From contig CM019214.1 in the NCBI GenBank assembly GCA_009741485.1, forward strand, positions 52,965,310 through 53,029,309: a stretch of DNA of 64,000 nucleotides, written 5' to 3'. Positions 24,894-35,043 of this stretch are shown here, one piece after another; within the stretch, counting starts at the first letter, position 1, and each line of letters starts with the position of its first letter. The notes beneath the pieces were generated by a model. The model made no database searches, had not been told where the DNA came from, and worked only from the letters and a program-made list of their open reading frames with translations. A program made the position numbers and the translations under genes. The stretch is from Malurus cyaneus samueli. Lineage: Eukaryota > Chordata > Aves > Passeriformes > Maluridae.

Positions 24894-26130
24894 AAATGGT
24901 GAAAACAAATGGCCAAAGTGCACTGCAACTTGCAACGCTACTGCCTTCAGGATCTTTCTCCATCACAGTCAGAAATCCAGAGAGACAAGAGACAAAGAGG
25001 AAAGCAGTAATCAGATCATAACAACTATCATTCACAGCTGAAGTGCAGAAAACTGAAGTAAGAGCTTTGACAGTGGAAAAGCGCTTTCTCTTGCACTGTT
25101 GCTGCATTCCTGATGGAGAAAAAACCCTGTAGCTTCCCCTCCTAGTTCCTAGAGCTTTTTTCCCGTGGTCTTAGGGCCTTTACAACTTGCAAAATGTGAA
25201 CTGAAATGCAATGAATTTGCCTCTATCCCACTTCATTTTATTGACATCTTCTGCTTAAGGATGGTTACACTAAATCTTTTGCTTCACTTTTACATAATTG
25301 CTGTTAATATTTGGAGCTAAAAGTAGAGATAGCAAGCATATGCTGGTGGTAATGGAACAAGTATTTTTTTACTGTAAATACACAAAGAGAGCATTTTATT
25401 CAGCATTTATTAAATACAGTAGTTACAGAGTCAGACTGATGGACACAATATCATACATAATATATATATATAACTGAACCTCATAGTTTTTTGCTTTTAG
25501 CTATTTGTTTTCAGTCCATGAAAGTAAAATACTGGTGGGTTCAGCTCAACTTAACATTGCATGCGATGCTTCTGAAAGATATAGAAAAAGAAGCCTGAAA
25601 GCAGCTAACCAAAAGAACAGGGTTGAAACAGAGTCTGCAGACAAGTGAGAGTATTTTAAAATTCTTAACCACAGCCTAAATTCCATTAGCATGAGACTTT
25701 GGAAGGACACATCTGTTATTCTTTAAGTAACTAAGGCAGTTGGCCAGCCTCCTAGCTCTTGAACAAAGTGTTCAAGGCTCACATGGAAACACTGTGTTGC
25801 ATATAATGAAACTGTTTAATTTAAATTATTTTTAATGGAAAAAAGAAAGGAAGAAGTAATGATTGAGAAGCATCTGTGAAGGATCTGCGATACCTGGGGT
25901 TTTTTTTTCAAAATCTGTCTTCATAACTTGATTCAACCATCCTCTGGAGTTTCTGGAAGAAGCACAAACATAGAAGGACTGTAGACAAAAATACCATGTC
26001 TGAAGATAAAGTCTATCTTCCGGTGTTACTATTTTGTATCTGAATGGAGAGTTTAAAGATCAGGTATTAAGAAAAGTCTGTCTGAGTTCATTTTATTCAC
26101 AACAAATCGATTCACAATGCTGACCAGCAT
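24894..26130. other. Non-coding stretch between CR1 and pyrimidine array
   Basis: About 1.2 kb of AT-rich DNA with a short TA run at 25460-25472. No gene or transposon was recognised. Confidence 0.6.
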
Positions 26131-26525
26131 TTCTTTTTTCTCTTTTTCTTTTCTTTTCTTTTCTTTTCTTTTCTTTTCTTTTCTTTTCTTTTCTTTTCTT
26201 TTCTTTTCTTTTCTTTTCTTTTCTTTTCTTTCTTTTCTTTTCTTCTTTTCTTTTCTTTTCTTTTTTCTTTTTCTGTTCTTTTTCTCCTTTCCCTCCCTCC
26301 TCTTCCCCTTCCCTCCCTTTCCCTTCCCTCCCTTCCCTTCCCTTCCCTTTCCCTTCCCTTCCCTTCCCTTCCCTCCCTTCCCTTCCCTTCCTTCCTTCCC
26401 TTCCTTCCCTCCCTTCCCTCCCTTTCCCTTCCCTTTCCCTTCCTTCTTCCCTTCCCTTTCCCTTCCCTTTACCTTCCCTCCCCTTACCCCTTCCCTTCCC
26501 TTTCCCTTTCCTTTCTTTCCTTCCT
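26131..26525. repeat. 395-base pyrimidine array, (TTTTC)n changing to (CCCTT)n
   Basis: The plus strand is pyrimidine throughout except for three purines (G at 26275, A at 26471 and 26486). The left part (about 26146-26230) is a regular TTTTC pentanucleotide array. A mixed section to about 26285 follows. The right part (about 26285-26515) is built mainly of CCCTT and CCCTTT units with variants. On the minus strand the units are AAAAG and AAGGG, and the closely spaced GGG runs could form G-quadruplexes. Mirror-symmetric polypurine/polypyrimidine DNA can form triplexes. Long overlapping open frames on both strands (162 and 153 codons; Lys/Gly/Glu or Phe/Ser/Leu/Pro repeats) are translations of the array, not genes. 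The assembled length may be collapsed or unreliable. Confidence 0.97.
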
Positions 26526-28527
26526 GTTGGATTAAGTGCACAAGATTTTGGTGTAAAAGTCTAAGTTTATTGATTTAATAAAATTCAGATGTTTAGAATA
26601 GGGGGGGAAAGTAAAAGGTGGAAGAAAGGTGAGGGGAGTAACTTCATTTATAGAGACAAAACAAAGTCTAGGTGAAACTAGATGTACCTCAACCTATCTA
26701 TGAAGTACTCTACCAAGAAAACTGCAGAGATAAATTATAGACAGAGAAAAGTTAGTTTTCAATCTTCAGATTGATAAAATGAAGTCCTCATGTCTGAATG
26801 ACCATCAAACAGACTGAGATAGAGGCTGTGGACATATGTGTTTATGTATATTATCTAGAGAGGTTCATTGGGTTGGTTAAATACAAAAAATTACCAAGAA
26901 CTATATGTTTAAAATAAATATATACAGGAAAGGTTTTGTGACTAGGTGTGTAGACTTTATCCACTGCATTTAAAACTGTTCAGTATTCAAGCTTGATACT
27001 ATCCCATAAATGTAAAATATAAAAGCTAAATAAGGAAAAGAGTAAAATGAATTGTGCTGAGTTTTTCATGTAAAACGTAGCTTTAATCCTTGCAACCACT
27101 TTCATGAACTCTTTACAAAGCATGGTATCTCCATGTCTTTGCATTGCTACTTGATGGAGTTGGTAGGAAAAGCCAATCTACAGAGACATAACTGGGAGTC
27201 TGAATTTGTTATTTGTGGTTTTCTTTCAATTCTTGTGCAACTGAGCCTAGCTTAGATATGAGGATCCTGTTTCTGAAGACTCCTGTTTGGTTTCTTTCAT
27301 AAAGAGGAAAAAAAATAGCAAAAGAAAATAGATATTAATAGAAATTTGTAAGTATTTGAGAAGACAATCTGTTTGCAGCACTACAGAAAGAGAAAAACAG
27401 CAGAACTCATAAGACTTGGACAGGCCTAGAGTGAGGTGGCCAAGGCACTCCTGGTGGGAGGTTGTCTTTATGTCTGGTCATCCCTTGCCTAGAGTGGATA
27501 GCTTTATTGATATTTTATGGGGTTTATTTCTTCATTCAAAGGACTGAAAAACCCACAGGAGTGTTGTTCTCTGGCCAGCCAAGTTCCGGATGCCTCATAA
27601 TGCATGCTGGTCACTGAAGTATGTCAAACAGTACTTTAAACAAAACCCTAAAATTATAAAAAAGCACTATAATTGTACATCTAGGAACATATGTTTAAAC
27701 TGGCTTCATCTATTTTAAGCAGAACAAAGGCCAACTGGAACATTTCAAGGGAGATGACACTGCTTTGTATGGAGACACTAACAAGGTTTTTTGGGGTAAG
27801 AGCCCTGTGATTTAAAGCTGAAAATAAAAATAAATGCATTGTGAAAAAAACAAATTTCAGCAAGTAAGGACTTATATATGATTGCCAAAAGACCTCTCCC
27901 CTTATCCCAATGCCAATTCTGCCAATGATTTGCAGTATAATATGAAATTAAGAGGGATAAAGTTTCGAGAAACAAATAATTTTCAGTGGGCTAAATGAGG
28001 TAGAAAAATTGGATAAATTTGCAGACCTCTCAAATCTTTCAGTCACTGAATACCTCTGTTCCACTTTTATCTATCTGTAAGTTAATACACAGCAGATCCA
28101 ACTTAATACACTGGCTGATCCATCTGAGTTCTGATGCTGGGGAAAACAAGCATATTTGTGCCCTCCTGGAAACTCCTTTAGCACCCATTCATCAGGAGTG
28201 CTGAACTATGCCAGGCTTCATGTTCACATCTGACTCTGGTCCAAGGAATTCTGGCCCCACAGTCAGAGTACAGCAATGCATCAGAGCATGCAAGCTATAA
28301 TTTCAAAATGCAGCCTTAATGTGGCACAGATGCAAGCCTGCCTTCAACCCACAGCCCTGCCCAGGCAATTACAGTCAGCACCATTCCTTTTCCAGGTATT
28401 TCTCTACACAACACACAAAATATCATCCAGTGTATGTCAGGGGAAAAGCCAATAAATAGCATGGACTTAATTTCACCACTCACTATTAGCAGTGGAAGAA
28501 TAGGAAGCAGCATGGAGAAAAGCTTGA
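26526..28527. other. Non-coding stretch, nothing recognised
   Basis: Two kilobases of AT-rich DNA between the pyrimidine array and the first copy of the 0.68 kb direct repeat. Only short domain-free frames are present. No transposon ends were seen. Confidence 0.6.
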
Positions 28528-28588
28528 GAGGCTTTGAATAATGTCATTATACTGTACTACACTGGGGATTTCATTGTTTAGAATAAGA

Positions 28589-28606
28589 TGAGCAAGCACT
28601 TGCTCA
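28589..28606. other. Palindrome TGAGCAAG-CA-CTTGCTCA, copy A
   Basis: Perfect 8-base arms around a CA centre. The identical sequence is present in copy B at 34518-34535. It could be a hairpin or a dimeric transcription-factor site; no factor is assigned. Confidence 0.85.
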
Positions 28607-28620
28607 AAATATAGAATGAT

Positions 28621-28635
28621 TGACCTTCAAGGTCA
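28621..28635. promoter_or_regulatory. Palindrome TGACCTTCAAGGTCA, nuclear-receptor-like, copy A
   Basis: A 15-base perfect palindrome (7-base arms around a single C). Each strand contains the extended half-site type TCAAGGTCA/TGACCTTGA, bound by NR5A- and ESRR-class monomeric nuclear receptors. It can also be read as two everted AGGTCA half-sites spaced by three bases. The identical sequence occurs in copy B (34550-34564). The match to the motif is direct; binding is inference. Confidence 0.45.
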
Positions 28636-31600
28636 GCAGAATTGGTGGTGGTGCACAGCATGACTTCTTGCCAAATAATAGAAAGAGAATGAATCAAATG
28701 CTGTCAATGCATTTTTCATCTTCAAACTCATCTTGTGGGCCCCACAGAGGAACAGAAATGATGCCACTGAGGACAAAATTGAACTGAACTGATAATGTTT
28801 CCTGTCCTGCATTTGCTTTCTCCATCTGCTGCTCCCATTTCCTGGGTGACGGGTTCATCTCAGCAAGGTTTTGTTGAAGATCCATTCAAAGTGTGACCTT
28901 CTTATAACTTACATTTCCAAGAGTACACAGAGAATCTGAGTGGTTTGCAATGATTTTCATGTGTGAATGTTTACTTTGGAAGCAGCAAAAATTTCTGCTT
29001 TGTTAGCCTTACATGAGGTGTGCTTTGTCCTTTTTGCACAACAGCAGAGAGAGAGGAGGCTGTGTTGAAAGCACCACTTACGTAGAGGGGAGTTCTTTCC
29101 CTCGTCCTCAAAGCTGTAGATCCTCACACTGTCTGAGCATGTTTTCTTGATGTCATGTTAGCATTCTTGCTTCATTGCCTTCCCTTTTAGAGAGGGACTA
29201 TTCTGCCATCCTTCAAAAAAAAAAGAAAAAGTGACATCAACATTTTAAAGATTTTCCATTTTGCATTTAAACCAAGATGTTTAGAAGGGGTATTTCCTGA
29301 AGGTCATATTCTACCCTAGCCGTTTTCTCATGGTTTTGACAAGAGAAGACTGCCAATTTTCCCTGAATCTGAAATACTTAGCAAAGGAGAAAATAATAGA
29401 GAGTCCAACACACAGAGATAATTGGGTCATCAGATAAGGATTTATGTTTTCTGATTAGCCCATGGGGACTATTCAAACAAGATCTTATTCACTAATGTAT
29501 ATTTACATCTCTCACTAAATGAGAGATGGACTTTGTAACACAGACCGTCAGTTAACTTGTGGGAGAACAGGCAAGAATAGGTAAGAATTGGCAGTCTTTC
29601 ACATGATAATGGTATCCTTTGGTCACTGGATTACTGGTTATTTTAGACACAATCCCAACTACTTTAGAAAAAAGCATATCCTGAAACATTTCTGTTGTTG
29701 TTTTTCATTGGCATTGATTTATTTGTATTGGATTTGAGAAATTTTCCCACCACAGAGAAACTTCTAGATAACTAAAGTTACCATACTATCTCTGTGACCT
29801 CTTTAGTACTCCTTTGGTTCATTTGCAGCCTAGCAGATGAAATGTGACTCTGGAGTTGAGAAGAGCTTTTCTCTTTCACTCTTCTGTTCTTTCCTCTCTG
29901 TTCTTAACTTTTCCTGAGAGAAATACTGAGACTTCCCTCCTTTAAAAAGTCCCTTGAGATCCGCTGCTGGCAATTATTCCATGAAGGTTGTCTTTTTCAT
30001 TTATTCTCCATAACCCGCTTCTTCTTGTTTTGGTCCATACCACCATTTGCACTAACACAAAATTTTTATCTGCTACCATTCATTCAAGGCCTCTTAATTC
30101 TTTTAATTCCAATTAATTCCTATATTATATTATCGAGGAGCTTTGTCTCAGATTGTCAAAGAAATGTGATTAAACTCCAAGATTTTTTTCAAAAACTAAC
30201 CTCTGTGTTTATAGCAAATCAAAACAGAATGTAATCAACTCAGTTTGCTTTTGACAGATGTTTAAAGCAATTTTATGCTACACAACTTTCATGTATCTGG
30301 TTTCTGCAGTGCCAGGATATATCAGTTTAATTTAGGTTCCACAGAATACGGGGTGGATTTTTTGGCATTAGATAGTTGTTTTCTGTAAAGTACTATTCCT
30401 TTACTTTTAGCATTTATGTTGTTAGTTTAATGCTTGCAAAACGTGGTGCTCTGGCAGAACTGAAAAGCGAAGTCCTCTGTTTATAAACTAGGAAAAGCAC
30501 ATTAATTTCCTCTACTGCCTTACTAAAGTGCCTTAACAATAACATGGCTACAGCTGCAAAACTAAAATATCCTTGAGGATATGCTTAGCTTTAAACAAGT
30601 GAATTGTCCTATTAAATGTCTTGAAATCAATTATACTAATTCTGCTCTAAATTAAGTAACTGAAATGCTCTATCAAGCTGATTCTCTACTGCCCACTCCT
30701 GGGCATAGGAAAGTAATTCATCCTCAAAATCTACACTTGACTTCCCTTCTGAGCATTTGAAGTTGACTCTGATGCAAACACCTCAAGAACCAGGGTCCAC
30801 TGGATGATCATGATCTAAATTCAAAACCATTCTGGCCTGGATTTGAATCAGTTACCTGAAAAATTACATATTTCCCCACTGACAGGTCAATTCCCTTTCC
30901 CTTCTTACTGTTTACCATTAAAAGAATTTCAACATCCCTGATCTTCATCAGGCTACAAGTAAAAGGAAAGGAAAATATGCAACATGCATCCATCTAGCAA
31001 TCACCCTAGTGAAACTGTTTTTCTTCTCAAGCTTAAATGTTGAAGAATTAACCATAAGTTGAGACATCCCATGAAGAGGGAACCTCTGAGGAATGCAACT
31101 TTGGTCATCATATAAGAAACCTTATTAAAATAAACTATAATATCTTAAAAGGGAGCATAAGCATGATTAGGATCCTTATAAACACACTTTTGAAGTAATT
31201 TCTCACCTCCCCCAGGTGAGAATAAAGGTTATTTAGAACAGATGCTATAATGCATGAAATAAATCCTTTTATCCTCAGCACTGGCTTTGAAGACATCTGC
31301 CTGTAAAGAGTGTTGGGGTTTCAGGCCTAAAGCAGTACTTTGTCTTATCCTTCCCTTTGCCCTTTGAAGCTTCAAATTGTTGTTTTAGCAGTAATCACCA
31401 TGGGGTGATAAATTAACAAAATAGGTACCTAAAATGAACAAAAAATTAGAACCATGATTATGTCAAACTGAAAATTTACAGGAGGATGGACTGCAGTTCA
31501 GGTGTCACTGGCAGCAGCTTGTCCCTGTAATGCAGGGGAAGAAGAAATGTCATGAATTCAGGGAAGGCATAAACAATTATAAACACCTTGGTACTACTAT

Positions 31601-32261
31601 TCTGGTTCATACAACTAGTTACACTTTGTAAATGGAGAGCTTTAGATCTTCCCTGAAGTCTCACTGACTTGGGAACACTGTCTATCCCAAGGATAGACCA
31701 AGTAATTTTTAGCTTGCTCCCTGTCATTGGGACCTTAATATATTTTTCCCATACAAATCTGTGGTGGAGAGAGTTCCCCCAAAGCAGTGTAGATGCAAAA
31801 TAGTTGTTAACATACTCTCATTTCTCAGTGTAGACATGTCCTTGGAGTTTCTTGGTGCCAACTGCTTTCTGTCTTTTCCTGGCCCTTTCCCTCCACTTCA
31901 AAGGCATCCGCAGAACTTTTTTTCTTTAATGTTCAAGGATTTAACAGAGATGCTGGCAGTATACGGGAATTCAATTGTTTTTGATAGTATCAGCAGCTAG
32001 CATTCCCATTTGGGAGAAGCACTTATCTGATTTGTATGGGACCTGTTTCCTTAAAAAAGCTCTAGTCCTGTACAGAAGTGGCATGCATCAAAAGTATGAA
32101 TATGCAACAGCAGTATTATTCAAGAATCACAGTTAATGGTAATAACCTTTTTCCCCCAAAATTAATCAGAAAATATGTAAGTCAGCATATTTAAATAATG
32201 CATTGAAATCAGAGCACAGCATGAATAATATTTAAATTAAATCTGACAACGGGAGAAACAC

Positions 32262-32275
32262 AAAAAAAAAAAAAA
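32262..32275. repeat. Poly-A run (14 A)
   Basis: Fourteen uninterrupted A preceded by GAGAAACAC. No retroelement body was recognised to its left. Confidence 0.9.
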
Positions 32276-33306
32276 GAGTATTCACAGTAATGGAAATAAG
32301 AAATCTTGAAAACTGCATTTTCTGAAGGAGCAAATAATAAAAAAACCTACTTCAGTACGATAATTTATGGAATGACCTTATCAGCAAATAAAAAGTGTAG
32401 TTAGACTAAATGAGGCTTCCATAAAATGAAAAAGAGAATAAATGAAAGCAAGACAGATATATATCTACTGCTTTGCACAAAGGCACAGAAACTGAAACAG
32501 GTAGGCTGTTTTTCATGAAACATGTATAATTTTTTTTGCAGCTGAAATCTTTGTGTAACTAAAAGTGCTTTAAGGAAAGAAAGCCTTTTAAAAATGTGCT
32601 CATAAACTTAAGCACAGCTCATACCAAGGACCTGGATAACAAAGATCTCTCGTTCACATTTCTGAATGGCAGAGCTTGCAGTGGGAGAGTACAGAAAACA
32701 AATGCCTCAGAAACACTCTTCTGTGACAATACCTTGCTTTGGGCCAGAGATAAGGAATGTAGTTAGGAGAAGGTATCTGTAGTTTTTCCTGTGTATTTCA
32801 CTGCTGATGCTGAAATGCACTCAGGATACTCACATGTTGCACTCTGCAAGCCAGATTCTAGACAGAGGGGCAAGTACAGAGGACTGGAACCTCGATCAGT
32901 TAAGCTCTGACTTTAATATCCTTTAATGCCTTTAAAAGTCCCATTGCCAGTGCCCTCCATCTCTCTCTCTCCCTCTTGATGGAACAATAGCTTGTTATAT
33001 CTTGTATTTAACATCGTGGTTTTTGGGAAACAGTGTTATACCTTGCTGAATAAAAATAATCTCTTACGTTGCTGCCATTTGATCAAGGGCATCTACTTCT
33101 AATTTAGCTGTTTGTAAGTCTTACTCCTAAGCACTGTCAGACATGCTCCTCAGGGGGTTAGTGTGTTTCCTAGCTCCCATGTGTCTTCTGGATCACAGGG
33201 TGTTTTTAAAAAGCACTTTCTCATGTACACTTTCACACTGAAATTCCCCACCTTTGCTTGGCTGCAGTACAAATGTCTTTTTGGCAGCTGGCAGTCATTG
33301 TGAATA

Positions 33307-33567
33307 GTGACTGATTCCTTCCATTCTGCTGCTCAGGCTTACATAAATATGTGTGACAGCAGGGATGAGGAACGTGTCACCAGAGCTTCGTTCTGGCACA
33401 TGAGAGGCTGGTGGGGAAGTAACTGCATTTTCGCTCCAATATCGGCTGCTCAATTAAACCAATCGCTGATTGTAGACAAAGGCACTCTGAACCCGCAGAT
33501 GGGAACCACGCCATCCTCGCAGATGGGCACGAGCATCCAGCACCAAGGAACACTGCACCACCACTGA
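33307..33567 (+). other. Unrecognised 86-codon open frame in CpG-richer patch
   Basis: The frame runs from ATG at 33307 to TGA at 33567. It reads unlike a simple repeat, for example AYINMCDSRDEERVTRASFW and GWWGSNCIFAPISAAQLNQS. It contains two near-identical 10-base CGCAGATGGG words. About nine CpGs lie within 33370-33535, unusual for this window. A pyrimidine-rich stretch ending in CTGCTGCTCAG just before 33337 could act as a splice acceptor, but no good donor follows in frame. The minus strand has an overlapping open frame of similar length (33377-33655). I cannot assign a function and consider coding status unlikely but not excluded. Confidence 0.15.
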
Positions 33568-34517
33568 ATATCTGCCTTGATGCCTGGCCAGAAATGTCAA
33601 AAAAACAGGTGCTGATCCTCATCTTCTGTGCCCACAATACAAGGGAATGCACCACCTCTCATTAATCCAACACCCCTCTGAGTTAATTTCCAGAAGTTCC
33701 TGGGAAAAATAAGGAGAAATTAATGAGTATGTTTAAAACAAGCTGAGTGCTTGTGAAATGCATCTCCACATTTAGAGATCTTAGAACAAATAATTCTTTG
33801 ATATCTGATCTCAGTGACATCTTGATTTCATGAAAATATGAGGATAATCTTCCAGGAAAATGATTCTCCCGAAGCCATTGATCTTATCTTGCATTGTAGG
33901 ATTCTGAATATTTTAAGGGGAGCAGAGACTACATATGGCCAAATGCAACCCTGCTTTTACCACTATCAGATTTTCAAATTTAGTATTTCCATGAGGGACA
34001 CTGAAGAAAGAAGGAATATGTTAGAATCATGAACAAAATGGCAGGATTTAATGGCATTGCTTTTTACGTGAATGGTCACTATATCTGCAAAATCATAGAT
34101 TTGCTTGACAGCATGCGTAGAAATCATGGGGCAGCACAGCTCAGAGCTCTGTCTGAAGACTCCACGTCTCTAATAGAAATGTATTTCTAACTGCTTTAGA
34201 AGGCATAGGCAGCCCAGAGCTCATTTTTTTTCACTCAAGTCTCTCTTCATTTCTGCCTACTGAATGAACATCTGCGTTATGAAAGCATAAGGGGCTCACA
34301 GTAATATGAGCACTTTGGGAGAGGAATCATAATTGTTGGCTCCCTTCAAGTGAGAAAAGAAAGGTAAGAAGGAAGGTAGAAAATAAAAGGTGTAACAGCT
34401 ATGAGGGAATAAAGAAAAGTTGAGAAATGTAAAAGTGGCGCATAGGAAAATATTCAAAGGCTTTGAATAATTTGATTACATTGTACTGCACTGGGGATTT
34501 CATTGTTTAGAATGAGA

Positions 34518-34535
34518 TGAGCAAGCACTTGCTCA
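34518..34535. other. Palindrome TGAGCAAG-CA-CTTGCTCA, copy B
   Basis: Identical to the palindrome at 28589-28606. The 14 bases between this and the next palindrome are also unchanged between copies. Confidence 0.85.
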
Positions 34536-34549
34536 AAATATAGAATGAT

Positions 34550-34564
34550 TGACCTTCAAGGTCA
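34550..34564. promoter_or_regulatory. Palindrome TGACCTTCAAGGTCA, nuclear-receptor-like, copy B
   Basis: Identical to 28621-28635. It contains a perfect TCAAGGTCA extended half-site on both strands. Functional meaning is inferred only. Confidence 0.45.
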
Positions 34565-34999
34565 GCAGAATTGGTGGTGATGCACAGCATGACTTCTTGC
34601 CAAATAATAGAAAGAGAATGAATCAAATGCTATCAATGCATTTTTCATCTTCAAACTCATCTTGTGGGCCTCACAGAGGAACAGAAATGATGCCACTGAG
34701 GACAAAATTGAACTGAACTGATAATGTTTCCTGTCCTGCATTTGCTTTCTCCATCTGCTGTTCCCATTTCCCGGGTGACAGGTTCATCCCAGCAAGGTTT
34801 AATTGAAAATCCATCCAGACCGAATTAATGTGTGAATGTTGACCTCGTCATCAGCAAAAATTCCCACTTTGTTAGCCTTACATGAGGTGTGTTTTGTCCT
34901 TTTTCCTCAACAGCAGAGAGAGAAGAGGCTGTGGTGAAAGCACCACTTATCCAGGGGAGAGCTCTTTTCCTTGTCCTCAAGGCTGCAGACTTTCACAGA

Positions 35000-35043
35000 G
35001 AGCAAAAGTCTGGTCTGAGCAAAGGTCTGGTCTGAGCAAAACC
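35000..35043. repeat. 17-base tandem duplication inside copy B
   Basis: GAGCAAAAGTCTGGTCT (35000-35016) is followed by GAGCAAAGGTCTGGTCT (35017-35033) and the partial unit GAGCAAAACC (35034-35043). It is absent from copy A, so it arose after the two copies separated or was lost from A. Confidence 0.9.

Larger units (their letters stand above)
28528..29217. repeat. Direct repeat copy A (~0.69 kb, unidentified)
   Basis: This segment is repeated in the same orientation at 34458-35133. The left ~40 bases match moderately. The core from about 28559 to 28885 is nearly identical, with about a dozen mismatches over ~330 bases by eye and only four in the first ~240. The right part (to about 29217) matches in blocks with insertions and deletions, for example TTAGCCTTACATGAGGTGTG at 29005-29024. 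Similarity ends at TTCAAAA, in this copy followed by an A-rich run. The flanks to left and right are not similar to those of copy B. The core holds two perfect palindromes (28589-28606 and 28621-28635). No open frame, no retroviral primer-binding site and no known LTR or LINE signature were recognised. Confidence 0.92.
29218..34457. other. 5.2 kb between the two direct-repeat copies
   Basis: AT-rich, non-repetitive DNA with a 14-base poly-A (32262-32275) and a short CT run (32960-32975). The spacing and direct orientation of the flanking repeats resemble an LTR provirus. However, no gag, protease, polymerase or envelope remnants, no primer-binding site and no polypurine tract were found, so this is not annotated as an endogenous retrovirus. 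A small CpG-richer patch with an 86-codon plus-strand frame lies at 33307-33567; I do not recognise its product. Confidence 0.6.

Noticed and set aside
26053..26578. Long open frames on both strands (162 and 153 codons) across the pyrimidine array
   Set aside because: They translate a simple repeat (Lys/Glu/Gly or Phe/Ser/Leu/Pro) and have no non-repeat body.
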